Below, piece after piece: positions 9,501 through 17,665 of a stretch of 64,000 nucleotides of DNA; within the stretch, counting starts at the first letter, position 1; each line of letters starts with the position of its first letter. A program made the translations under genes and the position numbers. The notes under the pieces are model-generated. The model was not told the DNA's origin. It was given only the letters and a program-made list of their open reading frames with translations, and searched no databases. This DNA is from CAZTHK01 sp964613215 (GTDB lineage Bacteria > Krumholzibacteriota > Krumholzibacteriia > Krumholzibacteriales > CAZTHK01). The stretch lies in contig CAZTHK010000008.1 of NCBI GenBank assembly GCA_964613215.1, forward strand, positions 62,001 to 126,000, read 5' to 3'.

Positions 9501-10619
9501 TTAATGGTGGTAACCCGGGGTGGGCACCTCCACCTCCTCAAAGTCAAAGGCTCCGTTGTTGGAATCCAGGCCGGGATATCTCCTCTCCACCGAACGGGCG
9601 CTGTACTTGGGCACACCCCTTATCAGCGAAGCGTCTATCTCCCTGGACATACACCGGTCGGCATCGGGGTTGGAGGCGTACTCCACCCCGTCCAGAATGG
9701 TCTCTATGGGAACATGTATGTAATCCTGCGGCCCGATGTCATTTATATGCTGCTGGAAGTAGTATCCCTCCCCGGTGGCAATGAACACCGACTCCATACC
9801 CAGGTTCATGGTGAAATCCTTACCCTCCGCAGTTACCGGGTAGAGATGGCGGGAACTGGGCAGACTGCACCAGTCGTGCTCCTGGGGATTGCAGAACTCG
9901 TAATCCGCATCGCTCATGTCCTGGCAGGCATGGAAGACGAAGGTGTGGTCGATGGCGTCGCAGGCCAGCACCATGAACTGCTTCGGAGCGATGGGACACT
10001 GCCTGGTCACCCCCCTGGTTCCGGGAAACTGGTAGAGGTAATATGCGATGGCGTAATCAACGCTGTCGAAATCTATCAGATTGTCATAATGGGTACCCCT
10101 GCCCATCACGTATCCATCCAGAAAGATGGTATCGTTAGAGGCATTATACAGCTCGATGAACTGGTCGTAGTAGTAGAAGGCCGACGATCTGCAGCCGCAG
10201 TAGTACAACTCATTTATCACCAGGGGAGAAGACTGGATATAACCCATGCACAGGGTATCCAGAAGGGAGGGTGAATAACGCAGGTGCTGGCTCTTCTGCC
10301 CCACCAGCATGATCTCCTTCTCCTGATCCTGTTTCTCCGCCGATATTATATAGTCACCGGCGGGCAGATCCTTAAGGAATGCCCGTCCGATTGCATCGGT
10401 GACGGCAAGCCGTTCATGAGATATATTGGTAGCGGTGACTCTGATGGTAACATCCGGCAATCCTGCCCACTCTTCACCGTAGACTCCCGATGTATCCATG
10501 GCCATCAGGGTGACATTGTTGCTGCCGTCGGGGGAGCCTGGCTTGTCCGAACCGCAGGAGGCCACCATCACTGAGACGGACAGTACAATCAGCATATTTT
10601 TTATATTTATCCCGGACAT
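9501..10619 (-). CDS. DUF4876-like lipoprotein, divergent fourth paralogue
   Basis: Surface or periplasmic lipoprotein of unknown role. Seen: lipobox VASC at about residues 19-22, then a carboxypeptidase-regulatory-like Ig domain (DVTIRVTATN ... GRAFLKDLPAGDYIISA) over residues 35-105, then a lamin-tail-like domain (VINELYYCG ... FIELYNASNDTIFLDGYVMG) and a C-terminal section with ETILDGVEYASNPDAD and the shared ending TPGYHH. AAGGAAG precedes the ATG. It is clearly related to the three upstream paralogues but lacks their SSLD-KVFSGGRDFRIAGNTF block and carries extra cysteines (YCGCRSS; CNPQEHDWC), so it may bind a different partner. Starts 12 nt after the preceding paralogue. Confidence 0.65.
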   Translation of the reverse strand: MSGINIKNMLIVLSVSVMVASCGSDKPGSPDGSNNVTLMAMDTSGVYGEEWAGLPDVTIRVTATNISHERLAVTDAIGRAFLKDLPAGDYIISAEKQDQEKEIMLVGQKSQHLRYSPSLLDTLCMGYIQSSPLVINELYYCGCRSSAFYYYDQFIELYNASNDTIFLDGYVMGRGTHYDNLIDFDSVDYAIAYYLYQFPGTRGVTRQCPIAPKQFMVLACDAIDHTFVFHACQDMSDADYEFCNPQEHDWCSLPSSRHLYPVTAEGKDFTMNLGMESVFIATGEGYYFQQHINDIGPQDYIHVPIETILDGVEYASNPDADRCMSREIDASLIRGVPKYSARSVERRYPGLDSNNGAFDFEEVEVPTPGYHH

Positions 10620-10631
10620 TTCTGCTTCCTT

Positions 10632-11825
10632 TCACCGTACATGGGAATACCCCGGAGTGGGACTATCCACATTTACAAAATCATAGGTGGAGTCGTTGGT
10701 ATCCAGCCCCAGCTCCCTCCTCTCGGTGGATTTCCCGCTGTACTTGGGAATTCCGCCTCCCGCCATACCGGCATCCACCTTAACAGTCAACTGCTTGGTG
10801 GCGTTGGTGGGGATGGAGGCATACTCCACCCCGTCTATAACCGTTTCCAGCGGTATCCTTATTTCCAGATGTGTTCCGGCATCATTAATATATTCTGCGA
10901 ATGAATACTCCTCTCCGGTAGCAAGTACAATGGCATTGTGGGAGAGGTTGAAGTTCCAGTCCACTCCCCGGTCGTGAATAACATTCAGATTGGGCACCTC
11001 CGGATTATCGTAATCATTGGACAGGGCGTTGAATGCCTCCCAGTCGGCTCCGGAGAGATCCACACTGCGGGGACACCACATGGTATGGTCTATTGCGTCG
11101 GCTGCTACCACCACAAACTCCCCCGGCTCTATGGGATATTCCCGGCCGGTGACCGGAGTGCCGGGGAACTGGTAGCCGTAAACAGCCTCCACGTAATCCA
11201 GATCTTCGATATCGGCCACGAAGGGCATCTGCCGGGTCAGTATCATCCCGTCCAGATACATGGTGTCGGATGAAGCGTTGTAGATTTCAGCGAACTGGCC
11301 ATAGAAATAGAAGGATGAATGATCCGATCCGCAGTAGAATATCTCATTGACCATAAGACCGCTGCTTCCTATCAGCTCCAGACTGATGGTATCCTGAAGA
11401 AAGGTGTTTCCCGCAATCCGGAAATCCCTCCCCCCGGAGAATACCTTCTCACTGCTTCCCAGCCATATCCTCCTGCTGGCGAATACATTGTAATCACCGG
11501 TGGGAAGATCATCAAAGAACACCCGGCCATCCATCCCGGTAACTGTGGCGGCATTGAACTGGTGAGAGCGGGAGGTAAGGTGGACCTCCACCGAATCTAT
11601 GGAGACGGGATAACCGGGGTTGCCGCCGGAAAAGACTCCGGATGTATCCACCACGGTTACCTTTACTCTTCCCTCTCCGTCCGGCAGGGAGGGAGACTCT
11701 GTACCGCAGCCGGTTATAATAAAAGCAGTTACGATAATCGCAGCCAGGCATGCCGGGGCGACAATGTTCACCCTCATTCTACCATTCTCTTCAATGCCAC
11801 CGTATCTATAATATTTTCTCACCAT
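10632..11825 (-). CDS. DUF4876-like lipoprotein, paralogue 3
   Basis: Lipoprotein with lipobox IITGC followed by GTESPSLPDGEG, a regulatory-like Ig domain with a TSGVFSGG linker, then a lamin-tail-like domain (LMVNEIFYCGSD ... FYFYGQFAEIYNASSDTMYLDG). ATG 11825 gives the longest form, but ATG 11777 (MRVNIVAPACLAAIIVTAF) would give a more normal signal peptide; neither has a strong ribosome site. The C-terminus (ERRELGLDTNDSTYDF ... SPTPGYSH) is shared with paralogues 1 and 2. No catalytic motif seen; function unknown. A part of the gene is more like paralogue 1 than its closer relative paralogue 2, suggesting gene conversion. Confidence 0.68.
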   Translation of the reverse strand: MVRKYYRYGGIEENGRMRVNIVAPACLAAIIVTAFIITGCGTESPSLPDGEGRVKVTVVDTSGVFSGGNPGYPVSIDSVEVHLTSRSHQFNAATVTGMDGRVFFDDLPTGDYNVFASRRIWLGSSEKVFSGGRDFRIAGNTFLQDTISLELIGSSGLMVNEIFYCGSDHSSFYFYGQFAEIYNASSDTMYLDGMILTRQMPFVADIEDLDYVEAVYGYQFPGTPVTGREYPIEPGEFVVVAADAIDHTMWCPRSVDLSGADWEAFNALSNDYDNPEVPNLNVIHDRGVDWNFNLSHNAIVLATGEEYSFAEYINDAGTHLEIRIPLETVIDGVEYASIPTNATKQLTVKVDAGMAGGGIPKYSGKSTERRELGLDTNDSTYDFVNVDSPTPGYSHVR

Positions 11826-11888
11826 GATAAATATAATCCGTTGCCCAACTTTATCTGCTCCAGACCAGCAAAATACATTTTATGATTA

Positions 11889-13088
11889 CTACTCCGCATG
11901 CGAATACCCCGGTGTCGGCGATGTTATATTCTCGAAATCATAGGTGGAGTCATTAGTATCCAGGCCCAGTTCCCTCCGTTCGGTAGACTGCCCGCTGTAC
12001 TTGGGGATTCCTGCTCCAGCCATCCCCGCATCCACCTTGACGGTAAGCTGCTTCTGTTTTCCCTCCGGATTGGAGGCGTACTCCACCCCGTCTATAACCG
12101 TACTGATCGGTATCCTTACCTCTACATATGTTCTCTCATTCAATATGTATTCCGCCAGTTCATATTCCTCCCCGCTGGCCAGGACCACCGCATTCCATCC
12201 CAGGTTTATCATCCAGTCCACCCCCCGGTCATGAACCGGCTCCAGATTGGGAACCTCCGGATTATCGTAATCATTGGCCTGGGCATTGAAGGTTTCCCAG
12301 TCGGCTCCGGAGAGATCCACACTATTGGGACACCACAGGCTATGGTCGATGGCATCACAGGCCACCACCACAAATTCCCCCGGCGCGATGGGATGCTCCC
12401 GGCCGGTTACCGGGGTACCGGGGAACTGGTAGCCGTACACCGCCCGGACATAATCCAGGTCTTCCACATCCGCCACCACCGGCCTCTGCCTGGTAAGAAT
12501 CATCCCGTCCAGATACATGGTGTCCCGGGAACCGTTGTAAATCTCGGCAAACTGTCCGTAGAAGTAGAATGATGAATAGTCTGATCCGCAGTAGAAGATC
12601 TCGTTGATCATAAGATCGCTGCTGGCTATCAGTTCAATGTTGATGCTATCCAGCAGGAAGGTGTTTCCGGCAATCCGGAAATCCCTCCCTCCCGAGAACA
12701 CCTTGTCACTGCTCCCCAGAAGGATTCTCCTGCTGGCGAAGATGGTATAATCCCCGGTGGGAAGTTCATCGAAGAATATCTCCCCGTCCATTCCGGTATT
12801 GGTAAGCATGCTGAAATGATGGGAGCGGGCGGTAAGGTGAATCTCCACCGAATCCACCGCTACGGGATAACCGGGCACTCCTCCGGGGAAGGTGCCGCTG
12901 GTATCCACAACGGTTACTTTTACCTTACCCTCTCCATCCGGCAGGGAGGGAGACTCTGTGCCGCAGCCGGTTATCATAAGAGCAGCTGAAACAAGTAAAA
13001 TCAGGCATACGGCGGTTCCGGTTATACTCCTTGCCGGTCTTCCGTGTAAACTGCCATATTCAATAAAATTTATTATCATATTATGCAT
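11889..13088 (-). CDS. DUF4876-like lipoprotein, paralogue 2
   Basis: Same architecture as its neighbours: long basic N-region, lipobox ITGC near residue 42, GTESPSLPDGEG linker, Ig-like regulatory domain (EIHLTARSHHFSMLTNTGMDGEIFFDELPTGDYTIFAS), lamin-tail-like domain (LMINEIFYCGSDYSSFYFYG is the core signature) and the common C-terminus. ATG at 13088 has GGAG very close upstream. Overall it pairs with paralogue 3 (both GTESPSLPDGEG and VKVDAGMAG), but in the middle section (ACDAIDHSLWCPNS) it differs from both others. 51 nt separate it from paralogue 1. Role unknown; probably surface-exposed partner of the TonB receptor. Confidence 0.68.
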   Translation of the reverse strand: MHNMIINFIEYGSLHGRPARSITGTAVCLILLVSAALMITGCGTESPSLPDGEGKVKVTVVDTSGTFPGGVPGYPVAVDSVEIHLTARSHHFSMLTNTGMDGEIFFDELPTGDYTIFASRRILLGSSDKVFSGGRDFRIAGNTFLLDSINIELIASSDLMINEIFYCGSDYSSFYFYGQFAEIYNGSRDTMYLDGMILTRQRPVVADVEDLDYVRAVYGYQFPGTPVTGREHPIAPGEFVVVACDAIDHSLWCPNSVDLSGADWETFNAQANDYDNPEVPNLEPVHDRGVDWMINLGWNAVVLASGEEYELAEYILNERTYVEVRIPISTVIDGVEYASNPEGKQKQLTVKVDAGMAGAGIPKYSGQSTERRELGLDTNDSTYDFENITSPTPGYSHAE

Positions 13089-13139
13089 AACTCCCGATCA
13101 GCCATTGGCAGCCCCGGGGCGTTGATATATATTAAATAA

Positions 13140-14309
13140 TTACTCCACATGCGAATACCCCGGTGTGGGTGTCTCCGAAATCTCGAAATCATAGGTGGAA
13201 TCATTGGTATCCAGCCCCAGCTCCCTTCTCTCTGCGGACTGGCCGCTGTACCTGGAAATCCCCAGCCCGGCGAATCCTGCATCCACCCTGGTGGTAAGCT
13301 GCTTGTCCGTATCCAGATCGGATGCATACTCAATCCCGTCTACTACCATATCGACCGGTATTCTTATCTCGGTATAGGTTCTCCCTGAAGACACGTACTG
13401 AGACAGGGTATACTCCTCCCCGGTGGCCAGTACCACGGCATCGTGGCCCAGGCTTATCATCCAGTCGGGACCCCGGTCGCTTATCACCTCCAGGTTGGGC
13501 ACATCCGGATTGTCATAGTCGTTGGAGAGAGCATTGAAGGTCTCCCAGTCGGCTCCGGAGAGATCCACACTGCGGGGGCACCACATGGTATGGTCTATTG
13601 CGTCGGCTGCTACCACCACAAACTGCCCCGGCGCAATGGGATACTCCCGTCCGGTCACCGGTGTGCCGGGAAACTGGTACCCGTATAAGGCCTGAACATA
13701 GTCTACCAGTTCCGGATCTTCCACCGATCTCTGCCTGGTCAGTATCATCCCATCCAGATACATGGTATCACTGGAAGCGTTGTAAATTTCGGCGAACTGT
13801 CCGTAGAAGTAAAACGATGAAGCATCCGACCCGGCATAGAAGATTTCATTTATCATCAGATCACTGGTGGCGATCAAATTAATTCTCAGGGTATCCCGCA
13901 GGAAGGTATTGCCGGCTATACGGAAATTCCTCCCTCCAGAGAATACCTTGTTACTGCTTCCCAGCCAGATACTCCTGGTAGCGTATATGCTGTAGTCACC
14001 GGTGGGGAGCTCATCAAAGAATACCTGACCATCCATTCCGGTATTGGTAAGGGTGGTTAACTGGTGTGAACGTGCAGTCAGGTGTATCTCCACCGAATCG
14101 ACAGAGCTGGGATAGCCGGGGGCACCGCCCGGGAAAATTCCGGAGGTGTCCACAATGGTTACCCTTAATCTCCCTTCACCGTCCGGCATGGAGGGCGCCT
14201 CGGTACCACATCCGTTCAGGATGAGAAGAGGCAGCAGGGCCGGCAAAGCCACAGCCAGGCTGATCAGACCTGTGGGATTATAATTCTTACCGTGCCTTGT
14301 CATCATCAT
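13140..14309 (-). CDS. DUF4876-like lipoprotein, paralogue 1 (coupled to TonB receptor)
   Basis: Lipoprotein (LLILNGC) with a regulatory-like Ig domain and lamin-tail-like domain as in paralogues 2 and 3. Its start overlaps the stop of the TonB receptor gene (ATGA, 14306-14309), so translation is coupled and the two products are likely made in balance. Three in-frame ATG codons (14309, 14306, 14303) are possible starts. The usual YCGSD of the family is YAGSD here, so that cysteine is not essential. Function unknown; by analogy to SusC/SusD pairs a ligand-capturing lipoprotein for the receptor is a reasonable guess, but no SusD fold is evident. Confidence 0.7.
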   Translation of the reverse strand: MMMTRHGKNYNPTGLISLAVALPALLPLLILNGCGTEAPSMPDGEGRLRVTIVDTSGIFPGGAPGYPSSVDSVEIHLTARSHQLTTLTNTGMDGQVFFDELPTGDYSIYATRSIWLGSSNKVFSGGRNFRIAGNTFLRDTLRINLIATSDLMINEIFYAGSDASSFYFYGQFAEIYNASSDTMYLDGMILTRQRSVEDPELVDYVQALYGYQFPGTPVTGREYPIAPGQFVVVAADAIDHTMWCPRSVDLSGADWETFNALSNDYDNPDVPNLEVISDRGPDWMISLGHDAVVLATGEEYTLSQYVSSGRTYTEIRIPVDMVVDGIEYASDLDTDKQLTTRVDAGFAGLGISRYSGQSAERRELGLDTNDSTYDFEISETPTPGYSHVE

Positions 14310-17095
14310 TCAATCCCTTCAGGTGAGTGCCGCCACAACTCATCCAGTATCATACTGAACTCGACTCCGTAGAAAATATCCGGGTTTCTGCTCCGCCAGT
14401 TACCGTATATGTCCTGATACCAGGCGGCATCATCGAACACATTGTGAACGAACAGGGAAACCTCCGCTCCCCTGCCCAGCGATTTGGATACATTGATATT
14501 GAACAGCAGCCTGTCGTTGGGCCGTTTATCTATTATCAGGTCAGTTTTCTCGAACTCCCTGGTCAACCCCAATTCATCCGATTCCTGCTGGCTTATGGAC
14601 ACCCGTTTCCCCTCTATGGGGTCGTAATAACCGGTGGAATACATGTAAGGCTCCACCGCATTCTGGTCGGCATCGAAGAGGGTCTGCTGGAGAAAGAAGG
14701 TAACCCACATCCCCACCCTCTTGATAAACCAGTCGGCCTTGTAGTTGACCACCATCTTCCTGTCCCAGCTGTCGATATCCCGGTAGTATGGATAGATGGT
14801 ATGTCCAATCTCTTCATTTTCCCTGGGCGAACTCATATAAACTCCATCCCTGCCTGAAGTGACCTTTACGTATGAAGCCGATATCATGAAGGATGTGGAT
14901 ATCTTCTCTATCCTCTTGGTCCTGAGCATGAATTCCAGGCCATAGTTCCGGTGCCACCCTGTATTTTCATAGGCATTGGCACCTCCGCTGGAGGTATCGT
15001 ATATGGTGTCTATAGGTTCGGGTTCTCCATCCGGGTAGCTTTCCTCATCGTAGCTGTACCGTTTAAGGATAACCGGTTCATTCTTGGTCTCCAGCTGATC
15101 GGATGAATGGGAGTAGAATCCGGTGAAGGTGAGTCCTACCGGTCCTATCCTCTGGTCCAGGGAAAGCTCCCCCTTCTCGCTCTGATAGCCCTTGATATAC
15201 CGGTTTCTATCCTGGTAATCGAATACATACACCGACATAAGCGGAGTGGAATCGGGTGGGGTCTCTTCCACTATATCAATATAATCCGGTCCCGGAGCAA
15301 TAGAGGACAGAGGGGGCATCTTGGAGCTCTTGCCCCAGCTGGCTCTGAGCTGGGTTCCGTCGAAGAGCTCATACCGGCACCTTATCCTGGGATTGAGGAA
15401 GGTGCCGTTCTTCGACTCCACCACACCCTTGTCGTTGAATATGCCATCCAGATTCAGTTTGTCGGGGGTGTACATCTCATACCTTAATCCCAGGTTGATA
15501 GAGTATGGGTGCATCCTCCAGAACCCGCTTAACTCATTCTCGAGGTAGAGGTTGGCGGTATGGAGCGGGGGAACGTCATCGAAGGGGCGCGGGCGCCTTC
15601 CCGTACTTCCGTATGGAGGTTCCAGGGGATTGAATATCTTTCCCTCCCCGTAGTTACCGTCGAAGGAATACTCTCCTCCGGCCAGCAGGGAATTATCCAG
15701 GTCGAACAGGTTGTAATCATACTTGAAGTTCAGCTTGGCGTTGGCGCTCCACTCCTCTCCCCTGGTCCAGATCTTGTAAATATATGAACCGGCATCCACC
15801 AGTCCCGGGTAGGTTCCCGGTTCGGTTTCATCGGTCAGCACCCTGGTGTCGGCGCCGGTAAGGGACTGCCTGTAGCTGTCCCTCTTGGTGTACTTGATGC
15901 TGCTCTTCAACTCCAGCTTCTTGTCTTCGTCAAAGTTGTAGTCGACATTATTTCCGTAGATCAGGGTTCTGTCGTCATTGTACTGCTCCACCGACAGGGG
16001 ATCATCCTTCTTGAAATTCTGTTCGTCATCCACCCCGTGATAGTAGAACTTGTTCATCATCTCCAGTTTTTCGTCAAACAGCTTGTTTCTGACCGTAACC
16101 TGGGCGTTGTAGCGGGAGTATTCATCTCCCTCCCGCCTTATATTTCTCTGACTGTAGGCATAGTTGAGGTTGTAGGACACACTGGTATTATGCCGGTCGA
16201 ATACCCAGCCCCCGCTGAGGTTGCTCTCCTTGGTATCCGGATTGGACTTTACCTTCAGCCGGTGGGGCTGCCTGCCCATCTTGGTTCTCACCCTCACCAG
16301 CCCGGAGGTCAGATCACCGTACTCCACCGAAGGTATACCGGTAACCACCTCCACATTTTCGATATTATCCGCCGGAATGGTACGCAGGTCCAGGCCGGTG
16401 CCGGCGTAGCTCTTGGAGGTACTCATGGAGGTGCCGCTCCCGGTCTGCAGGTTGGCGTTGTTGGACATGGGCACTCCGTCAACGATTACCTTGGCGCCGA
16501 ACAGGGCCTGGCTCTTGTTCTCCGCCATGGAGGCGCCCCTGATGTTGACCTGGGACATCTCAGAGAGGCCCGGCGAGTCGGTTCTCTCCACACCGGGGAT
16601 GAGGTCCAGAATATCACCAAGGTTGGTGGAGAGCTGATGCTCTATCTCGGCGCTGGAGATCTCGTGAACCGTTTCGGTCTCCTTCGGTATCAGCTCCCGC
16701 TCGTCGATAACGGTGATACCTCCGATAGAGAAGAATATGTTCTGTTCCGGGTCGCCCGGGACCATCTCGCATTTGTAGGTGGTCACCTTCCCCTCCTCCA
16801 CCTCTATATCCTGGATACAGGTGGCGTAGTATTCCTTGATGTGGATGGTTATGCTGACCTTGCCGGGAGGGAGCTCTACCTTGAACTTCCCGTTATCACC
16901 GGTCATGGTGCTGATGGTGGTACCCTGAACGGTAACCAGGGCCCCCTCTATGGGCCTGCCGGTATTCAGGTCCACAACCTTCCCGGCCAGAATTCCGTAA
17001 TCCGCCGCACCGGTTCCCCCGGGAACTGCCTGAATAGTGAATACAAGAAACATAACTGCCAGACCATAACTGATAGAATCTCTTACTGAATTCAT
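14306..17095 (-). CDS. TonB-dependent receptor with carboxypeptidase-regulatory-like N-domain
   Basis: Outer-membrane active transporter driven by TonB. Order seen: signal peptide (1-30), carboxypeptidase D regulatory-like domain (GKVVDLNTGRPIEGALVTVQG, about 33-110), plug domain (SSAEIEHQLSTNLGDILDLIPGVE ... VNIRGAS ... VIVDGVPMSNN ... IENVEVVTGIPSVEYGDLTSG, about 145-270), then a long barrel to residue 929 with the usual late strand NVFDDAAWYQ. GGAAGGA precedes the ATG. It leads an operon with four DUF4876-like lipoproteins and a barrel. The substrate cannot be read from sequence; no riboswitch or Fur-type site was recognised upstream. Length is normal for a TonB receptor with an extra N-domain. 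Confidence 0.88.
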   Translation of the reverse strand: MNSVRDSISYGLAVMFLVFTIQAVPGGTGAADYGILAGKVVDLNTGRPIEGALVTVQGTTISTMTGDNGKFKVELPPGKVSITIHIKEYYATCIQDIEVEEGKVTTYKCEMVPGDPEQNIFFSIGGITVIDERELIPKETETVHEISSAEIEHQLSTNLGDILDLIPGVERTDSPGLSEMSQVNIRGASMAENKSQALFGAKVIVDGVPMSNNANLQTGSGTSMSTSKSYAGTGLDLRTIPADNIENVEVVTGIPSVEYGDLTSGLVRVRTKMGRQPHRLKVKSNPDTKESNLSGGWVFDRHNTSVSYNLNYAYSQRNIRREGDEYSRYNAQVTVRNKLFDEKLEMMNKFYYHGVDDEQNFKKDDPLSVEQYNDDRTLIYGNNVDYNFDEDKKLELKSSIKYTKRDSYRQSLTGADTRVLTDETEPGTYPGLVDAGSYIYKIWTRGEEWSANAKLNFKYDYNLFDLDNSLLAGGEYSFDGNYGEGKIFNPLEPPYGSTGRRPRPFDDVPPLHTANLYLENELSGFWRMHPYSINLGLRYEMYTPDKLNLDGIFNDKGVVESKNGTFLNPRIRCRYELFDGTQLRASWGKSSKMPPLSSIAPGPDYIDIVEETPPDSTPLMSVYVFDYQDRNRYIKGYQSEKGELSLDQRIGPVGLTFTGFYSHSSDQLETKNEPVILKRYSYDEESYPDGEPEPIDTIYDTSSGGANAYENTGWHRNYGLEFMLRTKRIEKISTSFMISASYVKVTSGRDGVYMSSPRENEEIGHTIYPYYRDIDSWDRKMVVNYKADWFIKRVGMWVTFFLQQTLFDADQNAVEPYMYSTGYYDPIEGKRVSISQQESDELGLTREFEKTDLIIDKRPNDRLLFNINVSKSLGRGAEVSLFVHNVFDDAAWYQDIYGNWRSRNPDIFYGVEFSMILDELWRHSPEGIE

Positions 17096-17665
17096 ATTCC
17101 TTCCATCCTTAAGTAACCTGCCAACTTATCTCCTGAATAACATGCGGGTAAGCGATAAACGCCGTAGGGGACTAATTCCGTAAGCACTATAAAACAATTA
17201 AGGATACCTGTCAACTTACATTTACAGTTCACATCGAATCACCGGAAAAAGAGCAGGTGAACTTTGATCTTGAAAAGGCCATTTAATAAGGTCTCAGGCG
17301 TGTTGCCCTGAAAAAGCGTAATCACCTGCCTCCCTCTCTGTTCTCCACTCACCTCCGCCGGGATCAACCACATGTTGCTGTATCAATGCTGCCAAAGCCG
17401 GGTTACATCAATTGCCGGCAAGTCCCGGCCATGGTGCCGCTCCACCGCTTATATGGTGGCGGCGGAGCGGCTCCAGACCTCTGACGGACTTTATCTATAT
17501 TTATAAACGCAACAGATGCGTGATCCTTGCAATTTTTAACCTAAAAAAAACACAGTTGGAGACCGCTGGCAGAATACGTTTTAACATTTACTTAATTTCA
17601 TTTAAATTTTACTATCTCGTATAACTTATTGACTGCATCGAATACATAAACTGGAGGTTTTGACC
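17096..17665. other. Divergent intergenic region with a large hairpin
   Basis: Separates the TonB operon from sppA and must hold promoters for both. A hairpin with 8-bp outer arms (17436-17443 and 17464-17471) and a possible inner stem lies in the middle. The 17520-17640 part is very AT-rich, but no confident -35/-10 pair was found. No convincing gene. Confidence 0.5.

Noticed and set aside
17096..17330. Cobalamin riboswitch before the TonB receptor
   Set aside because: No B12-box sequence or matching stems could be found on the minus strand.
17412..17624. 70-codon frame in the TonB/sppA intergenic region
   Set aside because: Covers the hairpin and an AT-rich promoter-like stretch; no ribosome site or coding character.
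17629..17652. TTGACT as the -35 box for sppA
   Set aside because: No -10 element at 16-18 bp; it lies too close to the ribosome site.
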